From CAZGOM01 sp964527265 (GTDB taxonomy: Bacteria > Planctomycetota > Phycisphaerae > Phycisphaerales > Phycisphaeraceae), in assembly GCA_964527265.1 (NCBI GenBank), contig CAZGOM010000001.1, positions 1 through 64,000 of the forward strand: 64,000 nt of DNA, given 5' to 3'. Below, piece by piece: positions 35,298 to 43,774 of the stretch. Positions within the stretch are counted from its first letter, which is position 1, and every line of letters starts with the position of its first letter. Under the pieces are notes generated by a model. The model ran no database searches. It was not told where the DNA came from and saw only the letters and a program-made list of their open reading frames with translations. The position numbers and the translations under genes were made by a program.

Positions 35298-36455
35298 ATG
35301 AGAACGCAACAGGCAGTGAATGTCCGGCAGTCCAACGGCAATTCTCACGCGAGAGGGAAGGTCCGCTATGCGCTTGTGGGACTGGGGTATATCGCGCAAG
35401 TGGCAGTGTTGCCGGGATTTGAGACGGCGGGTTCAAATTCTGAGTTGGCGGCACTGGTGTCAGATGATGCTGTGAAGCTCAAGCGGCTGGGCGCCAAATA
35501 CAAAGTAAAGCATTTGTGCGGGTATGACGGATATGACGCGCTGCTTAAGAGCGGGGAAGTGGATGCGGTGTATATCGCACTGCCGAACACAATGCATGCG
35601 GAATACACCCTGCGGGCAGCACGGGCGGGGGTGCACGTTTTGTGCGAAAAGCCGATGGATGTAACGGAGGGTAAATGCAGAAAGATGATCCAGGCCTGCC
35701 GGGCGGCGAAGGTCCGGCTGATGATCGCCTATCGGCTACACCTGGAGCACACGAATCTGCGAGCGGTGAAAATCGCCATGGGGAAGAAGCTGGGGGACGT
35801 GAAGATCTTTAATTCGGTGTTCACTATGCAGGTGACCGACCCGGAAAACATCCGCCTGGACGCTTCCATGGGTGGCGGACCGCTTTACGACATCGGGATC
35901 TACTGCATTAACGCAGCGCGGTACCTGTTCCAGGATGAACCGGAGGAAGTGATGGCTTTTTCATCCAGCAGCAAGGACCCGCGATTTAAGGAAGTGGATG
36001 AAATGACCAGTGTGATGATGCGGTTTCGGGATAACCGGCTGGCGTCATTCGTGTGTAGTTTCGGGGCGGCTGATGTGGCGAATTACCAGATCGTGGGGAC
36101 CAAGGGGGATTTGTGCGTCGACAATGCCTATGAGTATGCAGGAGAAATGAATTACTGCCTGACGATCAAAGGGAAGACCACAGAGCATGAGATCAAGAAG
36201 CATGATCAGTTCGGGGCGGAACTGATTTATTTTTCTGATTGCATCAAGCAGGGGCGCGATCCTGAACCGGGGGGCGAAGAGGGGTTGGCGGATGTGAGGA
36301 TTATTGAAGGGCTGCTGAAATCTGCACGAACGGGGCGACCGGTGAAACTGGCCAAGACGTTGCACGTGCGGCACCCGAAGCCTGAGCAGAAGGTAAGCCG
36401 CGCGGGGGTGACGCGGCCGGCGTTGGTTCGTGTGAAGCCGCCGCACCATGAATAA
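35298..36455 (+). CDS. Gfo/Idh/MocA-family oxidoreductase (glucose-fructose oxidoreductase-like)
   Basis: 385 residues from ATG 35298, preceded by AAAGGTGA; an upstream in-frame start at 35235 adds 21 unlikely residues. The Rossmann domain shows YALVGLGYIAQ. The EKP motif is in VLCEKPMDV, and the C-terminal alpha/beta domain has GGGPLYDIGIYCINAARYLF with the catalytic-region D and tyrosine. Family members oxidize or reduce sugars or sugar derivatives with NAD(P). The lack of a Tat signal and the length suggest a cytoplasmic enzyme. The tail after about 350 is basic and unusual. Substrate is not determined. It is monocistronic with a strong terminator. Confidence 0.88.
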   Translation: MRTQQAVNVRQSNGNSHARGKVRYALVGLGYIAQVAVLPGFETAGSNSELAALVSDDAVKLKRLGAKYKVKHLCGYDGYDALLKSGEVDAVYIALPNTMHAEYTLRAARAGVHVLCEKPMDVTEGKCRKMIQACRAAKVRLMIAYRLHLEHTNLRAVKIAMGKKLGDVKIFNSVFTMQVTDPENIRLDASMGGGPLYDIGIYCINAARYLFQDEPEEVMAFSSSSKDPRFKEVDEMTSVMMRFRDNRLASFVCSFGAADVANYQIVGTKGDLCVDNAYEYAGEMNYCLTIKGKTTEHEIKKHDQFGAELIYFSDCIKQGRDPEPGGEEGLADVRIIEGLLKSARTGRPVKLAKTLHVRHPKPEQKVSRAGVTRPALVRVKPPHHE

Positions 36456-36472
36456 GTGGAGCATGATGCGAT

Positions 36473-36514
36473 CAACAAAAGGACCGGGCCAATGATGGCC
36501 CGGTCTTTTTGTTG
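36473..36514. terminator. Strong bidirectional terminator
   Basis: Stem GACCGGGCC (36482-36490), loop AATGAT, GGCCCGGTC (36497-36505). It is flanked by CAACAAAA and TTTTTGTTG, which extend the pairing and give T-runs in both directions. It serves the oxidoreductase gene (+) and the BON gene (-), whose stop is at 36539. Confidence 0.92.
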
Positions 36515-36538
36515 ATTCCTTGAGGTCTTCAGGACTTA

Positions 36539-37003
36539 TCAAGGGGTTTTAACTTCAAGCAGATTGGTGATGCTGACAACGCCGGGGGTGCGTTTGGCGA
36601 TGGCATCGATGGCATCTTTTTCGGCCTGGGAGTTGACTGGGCCGCGCAGGGTGACTGCGCCCTTGTCAGTGATGATCTTGCAGTTTTGAGCATTGGTGGA
36701 CATGTTGTCCGCCTTCATGATCGCACTGCGGATCCCGGCGGTGATGTCAATGTCAGGCTGGGACTGGGACTGATCCATGGGTGTCTTATTGCTGATAGAG
36801 CGGTCAGGATGGTTGTTGGCGGTGTTGTCCGCCTTGGCGTTGGCCGCGGTGTCGGGAACCGGGCCTGGGACATTGGTGCTGGTGGTGCGAGGCCCGCCGG
36901 GAGGGACAGTGTTGCCGCTGCCGGAGGTGGATTTGTCCTCACAGCCGATAAGCAGGCAGGAAAAAGAGAGTGCGGCGATTGCCAGAGGGATGTGCGTATT
37001 CAT
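36539..37003 (-). CDS. BON-domain lipoprotein
   Basis: 154 residues. The N-terminus (PLAIAALSFSCLLIGC) is a lipoprotein signal with the lipobox cysteine at 21, followed by a Ser/Thr/Gly/Pro-rich disordered linker to about 85. The BON domain (about 85-152) reads DITAGIRSAIMKAD, CKIITDKGAVTLRGPVNSQAEKDAIDAIAKRTPGVVSITNLLEV. BON domains bind lipids in OsmY/DolP-type envelope stress proteins. AAGGA lies 6-7 bases before the ATG. An envelope-maintenance role is inferred from family and cluster. Confidence 0.88.
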   Translation of the reverse strand: MNTHIPLAIAALSFSCLLIGCEDKSTSGSGNTVPPGGPRTTSTNVPGPVPDTAANAKADNTANNHPDRSISNKTPMDQSQSQPDIDITAGIRSAIMKADNMSTNAQNCKIITDKGAVTLRGPVNSQAEKDAIDAIAKRTPGVVSITNLLEVKTP

Positions 37004-37069
37004 GGTTGTTCCTTACTTGATTGCGGAGGCATTGCGATGGCACTTGAAAAGTCCGCTGGCACGGCATCA

Positions 37070-37107
37070 AAAGAAAGCCGCGCCAGCGGTGCTGGGGATG
37101 GGGCTTT
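37070..37107 (-). terminator. Terminator overlapping the stop of the GSP17M-like gene
   Basis: AAAGCC (37074-37079) pairs with GGCTTT (37102-37107) around an inner CCAGC/GCTGG stem. On the minus strand the hairpin starts within the stop codon and ends in TCTTTT. Confidence 0.65.
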
Positions 37108-37648
37108 AGCGTTTGGCCGGCTTGGAAGGCTCGGGAGCCTTGGTTTCTGAAGTGGTGGCAATGTCGGTAGCGCCAGCATTGGTGAAGACTTCCTTGGCGC
37201 GTTTGACTTCATCGGAATCTTCACAGTGCACGCTGATGAGGATATTGCCGGACTTGACCTTGTCTTCGTATTGCTTGGCTTGAATTTCAGGTATGCCCAT
37301 GCCGATGAGGGCGCCGGCAATGGAGCCGACGGCTGCGCCGGCAGCCGCACCGGAAAGAGCGGCCAGAATGGGGCCAGCGGCGATGAGGGGGCCGACGCCG
37401 GGAATGGCCAGGGCGCCGATGCCGGCCAACAGGCCCAAAGTGCCGCCGATGGCGCCGCCCGCGCCCGCTCCGGCCAAGGCGCCTTCAGGGGCCTTGGTGT
37501 GCTTTTCGTGGGCGAAGTCGCGGGTGCCCTTCTTGTCGGGGAAGAGGACGGAAATGTCGTTATCGGTGAAGCCGGAGTTCTTCAGGCGGGCGACGATGTC
37601 GGAGGCCTGGGAATGAGACGCTGCGATGCAGAATACTGAGTTAGTCAC
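37106..37648 (-). CDS. GSP17M/YflT-like stress protein with glycine-zipper membrane region
   Basis: 180 residues from GTG 37648, which has AAGGAG 6 bases upstream; the longer open frame lacks protein character. The N-terminal 40 residues (SVFCIAASHSQASDIVARLKNSGFTDNDISVLFP) match the general stress protein 17M-type domain. The middle (about 60-125) is a long Gly/Ala-rich hydrophobic stretch with GxxxG repeats, likely two membrane-inserting helices. A C-terminal alpha/beta unit (GNILISVHCEDSDEVKRAKEVFTNAGATDIAT) resembles the same ferredoxin-like fold. It probably senses or buffers membrane stress; the mechanism is unknown. Confidence 0.8.
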   Translation of the reverse strand: MTNSVFCIAASHSQASDIVARLKNSGFTDNDISVLFPDKKGTRDFAHEKHTKAPEGALAGAGAGGAIGGTLGLLAGIGALAIPGVGPLIAAGPILAALSGAAAGAAVGSIAGALIGMGIPEIQAKQYEDKVKSGNILISVHCEDSDEVKRAKEVFTNAGATDIATTSETKAPEPSKPAKR

Positions 37649-38026
37649 GATAGACTCCTTGGAGAGATGCACTGATGAAAACCCTTGGCCGCATACGTGC
37701 AGCCAAGCCGGGTGCAGGGGCTTTTTGTTGCCCTTTTGCGTGAGTTTGAAGTTATCTGAGCCTATGGGGCGGCAATAGCGGGGAATGTTTGAGCCGCGAT
37801 GATGTAGGGGCCTGAAGGGGGATGGGTGAATTCCCGGGGTGCGGCGGGGGGGATTAACCATCAGGGATCACGTGGACACAGCGAGCGGGAACCATGAAGG
37901 CAACGAGAAAACCGATGTGCGTATGGATGCAGTTTGAGAAATACAGAGCGGCATGGCATGACCGTTCTCAGCCGCGGGGCCGAATGTGCCATTCCTGTGC
38001 CGGCGAGCATTTTTTGCCGCGTGATT
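37649..38026. other. Intergenic region without supported gene
   Basis: 378 bases between two minus-strand genes. It must contain the promoter of the GSP17M-like gene and the end of the hemoglobin transcript. A GC-rich patch near 38000-38020 (CGGCGAGCATTTTTTGCCG) can fold weakly and might terminate the hemoglobin operon. I see no convincing coding frame. Confidence 0.4.
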
Positions 38027-38656
38027 TCAGCGCTCTTCCACAATCTGGGGACGGGTACTTTCAATGATGGCCAGGAGTTCTTTTTGCTCCTGCGTGGCGA
38101 TGGAGAGAGCGTCGAGGGAGGCTTTGAGGTCGCCGACGGCGGCATCGAATTCGACGTTGCTGATACGCATGCCGGCGTGGGTTTTTTTCATGTCCTTGCC
38201 GTCGTAGCGGGAAGGGCCGCCGGTGGCGAGGGAGAGAAATTGAGACATGTGGACTTTGAGGCGTGCGATGTTGCCGGTGTTGGGTTCCCAACCGACAGGT
38301 TCGGAGCCGACGCCCAGGACGCCGCCACGATTGATGCCGTCGCGCTTCCAGTTGATGCGGGGATCTGCGATGACACGGGGGAGGAAGTCGTCGAGGATGG
38401 CGTCAATGCCGGGTTTGGCGCCGAGGCGGTCATAGAGGGGCTTTTTGTTGGTGCTGGCAAGGGCGGAAGAGTCTTCCCCTTCGCCCCGGATTTGTTGAAC
38501 TTTGGCGATGCGCTGCTCGGCGCGTTGGTCGGCCTCGCGGCTTCCGGAGGTGTGGAAGTCACGGTCTTTTTTTGCCTGGCTGGAGCCGCAGCCCATGAGG
38601 ATAGAAAGTGCGGCGAGAAAAAGAATGTGTTTGGAGGGCATGGCGTGGCCTTTCAT
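38027..38656 (-). CDS. Lipoprotein-type group 1 truncated hemoglobin
   Basis: 209 residues from ATG 38656 (overlapping the DUF748 stop) or ATG 38641. A lipoprotein signal (ILFLAALSILMGC) is followed by a charged linker to about 70. The globin part reads LYDRLGAKPGIDAILDDFLPRVIADPRI...LKVHMSQFLSLATGGPSRYDGKDMKKTHAGMRIS. This contains the GGPxxYxGxxM signature and the proximal histidine in KKTHAG. Position B10, usually tyrosine, appears as leucine (DDFLPRV), and the CD region has an insertion with GGVLGVGSEPVGW. Export and lipid anchoring are unusual for truncated hemoglobins and suggest periplasmic oxygen or NO chemistry. Confidence 0.85.
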   Translation of the reverse strand: MKGHAMPSKHILFLAALSILMGCGSSQAKKDRDFHTSGSREADQRAEQRIAKVQQIRGEGEDSSALASTNKKPLYDRLGAKPGIDAILDDFLPRVIADPRINWKRDGINRGGVLGVGSEPVGWEPNTGNIARLKVHMSQFLSLATGGPSRYDGKDMKKTHAGMRISNVEFDAAVGDLKASLDALSIATQEQKELLAIIESTRPQIVEER

Positions 38657-39906
38657 TTAGATTGTGGAGAGGAGGAAGGCTTGAAATCGTCGTCAGGGGC
38701 GGCAGGATCGAGGGCCGCCCCCGGCTTAAATTGGACGAACTCATCTTGCACGGTGGTGGTCTGCTGGATCTGGGTGTGGGCGTTGCGCGGAGTGAGGCGG
38801 GGAAGGTAAGCACGAATGAAGGCGTTGCGGAAGACATTGCCGAGGGTTTCGAGAATAAGAGGCTGGGGCTGGAGGATGGAGCCTTCGATGGGGATTTTGG
38901 TGCCGAATTGATCGCGGGACTGATTGGTGAGGATGGCGGTGACGCCTCCGAGAAGGGCTTCCCAGAAGAATTCGATGACATTGTCTTCGGCAATATCCTT
39001 GTCGAGGCTGAGGATGCGGACATTGCGAAAGAGCGGTTTGATGTAGCCGCTGAGTTGTCCTTCTGAGCAGTCGAGATCGATGACGAGATCAAACCAGCCT
39101 TGTTCATAGTCGAACATGCCGTATGCGCGGGTAAGGTCGTTGATCTTGGTGACGTCGAGGGCCAGGAGGCGGAAGGCGAGCTGGAAGGTGGGGTAGTAGG
39201 AGAAGGGATCAAGTTCCATGCGGAATTCAAACTTGGCATGGTTCATGACGACGCCGGTGGCCGCGACAGTGGTGACCAGGGGCGCGATGTCATTGGAGAT
39301 ATTGGTGAGGTTTTCAATGTCGATACTGACATTGGAGGCGTAAATGTCGACGGGTGGATTCTTGTGGAAGGCATGGAAACGGACTGTGCCGTCGACGATG
39401 CGGCAACTGTTGATGCGGAGGGGAAAGAGTTCGCGCATCATTGTGAGCCAGGGGCCCTGGGCACCTCCCTGAGCGCTGGAGACATCGGGGGCGTCGACGA
39501 AGTTGATTTCGGGCTCATAGATGGTGACGCGACCGACGAAGGCGCCACTTAAAAGGGCGTCCCACTGGAGGGCAAGATCGACCGTTTTTGCGGTGAAGAG
39601 GGGGACTGGGATATTGCCGGTGGTTTTGGTAATGGTGACGCCCTGAATGGAATATGCGCCACGCCAGAGGTTGATATGGATCTCCTGGATCTTGCCGGAG
39701 TAGAGGGGGCTTTGGTTTAAAACCTCATTGACCTGCCAGCGGATGATGGACGGAAGGGTAAGGCGGACACCGATGAGGACCAGAAGGATGGCGGCGAACG
39801 TAATGAGGAGAACGCGCCAGATTTTGCGTCGCTTTTTCGGGGGTGAAGCGGGTGAAGCCGCGGGGATGGGTTGTGTTTGATCGCCCGCCACGGCAGAATT
39901 CTCCAA
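38653..39906 (-). CDS. DUF748/AsmA-like inner-membrane protein
   Basis: 417 residues. A short Pro-rich cytoplasmic N-terminus and basic KKRRK precede one transmembrane helix (about 30-52). The rest is a long beta-rich periplasmic region with the repeated AsmA/DUF748 style: INLWRGAYSIQGVTITK, FTAKTVDLALQWDAL, NISVDIENLTNISND, FRLLALDVTKINDL and GWFDLVIDLD. Such proteins are thought to help lipid transfer or outer-membrane assembly. Its stop overlaps the start of the truncated-hemoglobin lipoprotein gene (ATGA), so the two are coupled. Exact function unknown. Confidence 0.82.
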   Translation of the reverse strand: MENSAVAGDQTQPIPAASPASPPKKRRKIWRVLLITFAAILLVLIGVRLTLPSIIRWQVNEVLNQSPLYSGKIQEIHINLWRGAYSIQGVTITKTTGNIPVPLFTAKTVDLALQWDALLSGAFVGRVTIYEPEINFVDAPDVSSAQGGAQGPWLTMMRELFPLRINSCRIVDGTVRFHAFHKNPPVDIYASNVSIDIENLTNISNDIAPLVTTVAATGVVMNHAKFEFRMELDPFSYYPTFQLAFRLLALDVTKINDLTRAYGMFDYEQGWFDLVIDLDCSEGQLSGYIKPLFRNVRILSLDKDIAEDNVIEFFWEALLGGVTAILTNQSRDQFGTKIPIEGSILQPQPLILETLGNVFRNAFIRAYLPRLTPRNAHTQIQQTTTVQDEFVQFKPGAALDPAAPDDDFKPSSSPQSK

Positions 39907-40144
39907 AGGTGCTTAGTGCCTTGGTTGACTGTAAACATGAATAGCATGGGGCAATACCCGGTGAACCCCTGATGGGGTTATCGGGACATTTCCAGCGAAG
40001 TTGAAAATGAAGTCAGTTCCGGATGGGATATTTCCCGCTATTTGAAGGTCGGTGTCGGTTTTAAGTTGAAGAACGTTGATGTAGAAGCGATTGGGATGTG
40101 ATCTGAAATACCGAAGCGATTGTTTTAAAAAGGCCGGGTGACAA

Positions 40145-41347
40145 ATGCAGTTAAAGGCGGGTACGTCCGTATGGTTGCGAAACGGCGCGATGCCGCTGGG
40201 GCATGGTCCGCTTCTGGGGAGCACGAACTGCGAAGTGGCGGTAATCGGGGCGGGAATCACCGGGGCGCTGGCAGGAGAAAGACTGGCCAAAGCAGGGATC
40301 GATGTGGTAGTGCTGGACAGCCGTCCGGCGTGCCATGGGAGCACGGCCGCCAGCACAGGGTTGATTCAGTATGAATTGGATACGACATTCCTGGAACTGG
40401 CGAGGCGGCGAGGACAGGATGATGCGTGTGCCGCGTATCGGCTGTGCGCAGAATCGCTGGAGGCATTTCGTGAGTATCTGGCGGCGGCTGGACTGTGGGG
40501 TGGGGTAGAGGAACGAGAAAGCCTGTACCTGGCGGTACATGCCGACGAGACGCGAACGCTGCGGGAAGAAGGTCAGGCGCGACGTGGATGCGGCATTCGT
40601 GTGAAATTCCTGAGTGGAGGAGAAGTTGAAGAGCGATTTGGAATTCGGAGGCCAGCGGCACTGTGGTCGCCGGAGGCCATGGCGCTGAATCCCTATCAGA
40701 CGGCGGCAGGGCTTTTGGCGCGCGCCATGGGGATGGGATTGCGGCTGCACACGCCGACACGGGTGGTGGAGTACCAAGCGGACGACACGAGGGTGACGCT
40801 TAAGACGGATGTGGGATTTGAAGTGAGGGCTAAGCGGGTGGTGTTTGCGACGGGGTATGAGACGCCGACTTTTTTAGACGTGCCGGTGACACTCAAAACG
40901 ACATATGCGCTTTCGAGCCAGGCGGATACAGGCGGGCCAGGATGGAACCCCAAGTGCATGTTGTGGGAGTCTGCCAGGCCGTATCTGTACGCGCGGTCGG
41001 GGCCGGGGGGGCGGGTGATAGTGGGGGGATGCGATGAGCCGTGGAGCCCAGCGCCAGTGACGGAGGACAAGATGGATGGGAAGCGAGGGGAGTTGCTGGA
41101 GAAGTTTGGACGGCTGATTCCAGGCGTGCCGATCATGGCGGAGCAGGTGTGGTCGGGGGTGTTTGCGGAGACTGAGGACGGGCTGCCGTTTATCGGGGGT
41201 ACGGAGAAGTTTCCATTGGGTTATTTTGCGCTGGGGTATGGGGGTAATGGGATTCTGTTCAGCTTTATTGCGGCAGGGATTATTCTGGACCACTTCATGG
41301 GTCAAAAGAATGTCAATGCGGGGTTGTTTCGGTTTGGGCGAAAATAA
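40145..41347 (+). CDS. FAD-dependent DAO-family oxidoreductase
   Basis: 400 residues. The dinucleotide-binding fold lies at about 30-60 (VAVIGAGITGALAGERLAKAG, then VVVLDSRP) and the FAD-contacting GSTAASTGLIQYE is at about 64-76. The C-terminal part (SGVFAETEDGLPFIGG, FALGYGGNGILFSFIAA) is typical of the glycine/D-amino-acid oxidase family. An ATG at 40145 has a weak AAGG upstream. Substrates of this family are amines, amino acids or sugar acids; none can be assigned. It is convergent with the glycosidase-like gene, 35 bases away. Confidence 0.88.
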   Translation: MQLKAGTSVWLRNGAMPLGHGPLLGSTNCEVAVIGAGITGALAGERLAKAGIDVVVLDSRPACHGSTAASTGLIQYELDTTFLELARRRGQDDACAAYRLCAESLEAFREYLAAAGLWGGVEERESLYLAVHADETRTLREEGQARRGCGIRVKFLSGGEVEERFGIRRPAALWSPEAMALNPYQTAAGLLARAMGMGLRLHTPTRVVEYQADDTRVTLKTDVGFEVRAKRVVFATGYETPTFLDVPVTLKTTYALSSQADTGGPGWNPKCMLWESARPYLYARSGPGGRVIVGGCDEPWSPAPVTEDKMDGKRGELLEKFGRLIPGVPIMAEQVWSGVFAETEDGLPFIGGTEKFPLGYFALGYGGNGILFSFIAAGIILDHFMGQKNVNAGLFRFGRK

Positions 41348-41382
41348 GCCCAGATCACGAATGGTCCGGGGGGAGCGCGGGG

Positions 41383-42999
41383 TTAGATTCCGGTGCGTTG
41401 GATGAAGCGTTTGGCTGCTTGGATGCGGGAATCGACCTGCGGCGCCCAGTCACGGAGGGTGTCGTCAACGAAACTGATGGCGGGGATGGCGGAGGAGTTG
41501 GAGTCGGGTTCGAAGGGGTCGAGGTAGCCGGCTTCGTAGACGCCGGTGCTGCCTTTTCCGGGAGCGCCGGGTGCGGGGTGGGTGAGGTGGTAAGTGGCGC
41601 GGCAATAGTGGTCGAAGACGTGGGGCCAGCGTTGCATGAGGCCCGCGCCGGGAGTGTTGATGCTGTGGACGAGGGGGTGGAGGGGCATGAGGGCGTCATA
41701 CCAATTTTCGCCGAAGATGAGGAAGTCCTTGTGGCGGTCATGGCAGGCGTCGGCGAAGGCGCGATGGCCTTCGGGGAGGCTGAAATTGGGATCGTTGTGG
41801 TAGGACATGTTGATGTCGAGGAATATGCCGTCGAAGTTAAAGGTGTCTTTGAGGCGGTGGGTGTGATCGAGGAGGAAGGAGCGGAAACCCGGGTGGCCGA
41901 TGTTAGCGTTGACGCGGTAGGTGTCGCCGGCGCGGTCGTTGTCCCAGTCGACTTCCTTGACGTATTTGTTGCCGTAGGCGTCGCGGATGGCGCAGTCGTG
42001 TAGGGCGGGGGGGAGGAAGCGGCGGTTGGCGGAGAGTGCGCCGATTTGCGGGATGACGCGGACACCGAGCTTGTGGGCACCGTCGATGAGAGCATGGAGG
42101 CCGGATTCCCCGCCCATAGCCTGGTCAGGCTGGTACAAGGGCCAGTTGTAGTTGTAGCGGCCGTCCCAGGCGGCAAGGTAAGCCAGGATGCGGTGGCCGG
42201 GGAGGCGTCCGGCGACGTAGCGGATGGCATCAAGCTGCTGTGCATAGGTGTTGAAGATGTAGCCGGTCCAGTGTGTGCCGTGGAGGTTTAAGACGAGGCC
42301 GGTTTCCTTTGCCCATTGGGGAACGTCGGGGCGGGTTTCCCAGGGTTTTAGGTTCCAGGCGCGGCGGGCGAGATCAAGGCGGGTTTCAAAGAGCGGGGAG
42401 GGGTCAGGAGTGTGGGTGACGCGCCAGGCGGGGGTGGATTGAGTGCTGGACCAGTGGCGGGCGTCTTCGTGGTGGTGGAGTTCGAGGGTGACGGGGCCAG
42501 AGGAGGATCTATCGTCGGGGACGATGGCGAGGATCTTGCGGCGGACTTTGTGGTCAAGGCTGGCGATAGCGGTGAAGGTGCCGTCAGCGCGGCGCAGGGG
42601 CCATACGGGGAGGCGCATGCCGGGATAGGCGAGCTCTGCGCCGTGTGGGGGCATGGGAGACTCGGCATAATCGCGCGTGGGGATCTGGGCAGGGCGGTCG
42701 TGGCGGAGGAGGAGTGCGGTGCCTTTGATGCGGCCGGAGAGGGAGGCGTGGATAGCGCAGTCGAACCCGTTGTCGATGTAGGTGATGTGGGCGGTGAAGG
42801 CGCCAGGGGAGGATTGCTGGAGGCCGGCGAAGGCGAAACGGGAGGCGGAGATAGTCAAGCCATGTGGATGGGGAGTGAGGATGAGGGAGTCGGGGTGGGG
42901 GGTGAAGACGTTGTCTTCGGTGAAGACGAGGAAGGCAACTGCCCAGTTAAGGATGGGGAGAAAGCGATGGCCGAAGTTGAAGGAGAAGGAGGTGGGCAT
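41383..42999 (-). CDS. Putative glycoside hydrolase (TIM-barrel, alpha-amylase/alpha-galactosidase-like)
   Basis: 538 residues from ATG 42999, 12 bases after the PhyH stop. The first 210 residues form a beta-rich domain. The rest looks like a (beta/alpha)8 barrel: LVLNLHGTHWTGYIFNTY, LGVRVIPQIGALS, FNFDGIFLDINMSYHND (likely nucleophile aspartate) and FLIFGENWYDALM (possible acid/base glutamate). These resemble clan GH-D/GH13-type motifs but not closely enough to name a family. No signal peptide is seen. It is the last gene of a regulator-PhyH-glycosidase operon, which suggests sugar-derivative catabolism. Confidence 0.6.
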   Translation of the reverse strand: MPTSFSFNFGHRFLPILNWAVAFLVFTEDNVFTPHPDSLILTPHPHGLTISASRFAFAGLQQSSPGAFTAHITYIDNGFDCAIHASLSGRIKGTALLLRHDRPAQIPTRDYAESPMPPHGAELAYPGMRLPVWPLRRADGTFTAIASLDHKVRRKILAIVPDDRSSSGPVTLELHHHEDARHWSSTQSTPAWRVTHTPDPSPLFETRLDLARRAWNLKPWETRPDVPQWAKETGLVLNLHGTHWTGYIFNTYAQQLDAIRYVAGRLPGHRILAYLAAWDGRYNYNWPLYQPDQAMGGESGLHALIDGAHKLGVRVIPQIGALSANRRFLPPALHDCAIRDAYGNKYVKEVDWDNDRAGDTYRVNANIGHPGFRSFLLDHTHRLKDTFNFDGIFLDINMSYHNDPNFSLPEGHRAFADACHDRHKDFLIFGENWYDALMPLHPLVHSINTPGAGLMQRWPHVFDHYCRATYHLTHPAPGAPGKGSTGVYEAGYLDPFEPDSNSSAIPAISFVDDTLRDWAPQVDSRIQAAKRFIQRTGI

Positions 43000-43010
43000 G
43001 AAGTGGTGGT

Positions 43011-43763
43011 TTAGGTGGTTTGGGGGGAGAAGGGGAATGGAAGCATGTTGAAGTTCTGGTGACGGTCTTTGCCGCGGACGAGCATGGGCTTCCATGCGTG
43101 CTTCTGGTGGTCGTTGCCGATGAGGCGGACGTCCGGGGAGGTGAAGCGGACGGTGAAGCCTGCGCGCCGGCGGGAGGATTTATTGGGGTTTGAGCCGTGG
43201 ACGAGGAGGCCGTCGTGGAGGGACATTTCACCGGGATTTAAGAGGATGTCGTCGGCGTTGGATTCGTCGATGCTGACGGGATTGATGGATTGGTTGACGC
43301 TCAGGAGGTTTCCGGCGCGGTCGGCTGTGCCGTGGGGGAGTTGGCCGCGGAGGTGGGTTTGGGGAAGGACGCGCATGCACCCGTTTTCGACATCCGCGCG
43401 GTCGATGGCGAGCCATGCGGTGACGGCTTTGGCGGGCTGGAGGCCCCAGTAAGTGGCGTCCTGGTGCCAGGCGACGTAGGCTTCGGTCTGGCCGGGGTAT
43501 TTGACGAAGAAGTGGGTGCCCAAGAGGACGATATCGGGGCCGAGGACCTCGGCGATGGCGTCGAGCATGCGGGGATGGGTGGAGACCTGCCAGAGGGTCT
43601 GGTTGACTAAATGCTGCTGGAGGAGGCCGATGGAGCGCAGCGCGGGGTCCATGGCGGCCTCAATGGCGTTGAAGGCGGCGAGGGCTTGGCTGGTCTCTAA
43701 TGCGTCCAGGACGGAGATGGGGGAGGCGTAGCCCTGGGTGTGGTAGTTCTGGAGGAGGTTCAT
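43011..43763 (-). CDS. Phytanoyl-CoA dioxygenase (PhyH)-family protein
   Basis: 250 residues. The Fe(II)/2-oxoglutarate facial triad is visible: H100-x-D102 in VAWHQDATYWGLQP and H189 in HDGLLVHGSNPN. The following SSRRRAGFTVRF supplies the 2-oxoglutarate-binding arginine. PhyH-family enzymes hydroxylate unactivated carbons; environmental bacteria have many with unknown substrates. It lies 12 bases after the regulator stop and 12 bases before the glycosidase start, so the three are one operon and the substrate may be the ligand of the regulator. Confidence 0.9.
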   Translation of the reverse strand: MNLLQNYHTQGYASPISVLDALETSQALAAFNAIEAAMDPALRSIGLLQQHLVNQTLWQVSTHPRMLDAIAEVLGPDIVLLGTHFFVKYPGQTEAYVAWHQDATYWGLQPAKAVTAWLAIDRADVENGCMRVLPQTHLRGQLPHGTADRAGNLLSVNQSINPVSIDESNADDILLNPGEMSLHDGLLVHGSNPNKSSRRRAGFTVRFTSPDVRLIGNDHQKHAWKPMLVRGKDRHQNFNMLPFPFSPQTT

Positions 43764-43774
43764 GAGGGGTGTTC

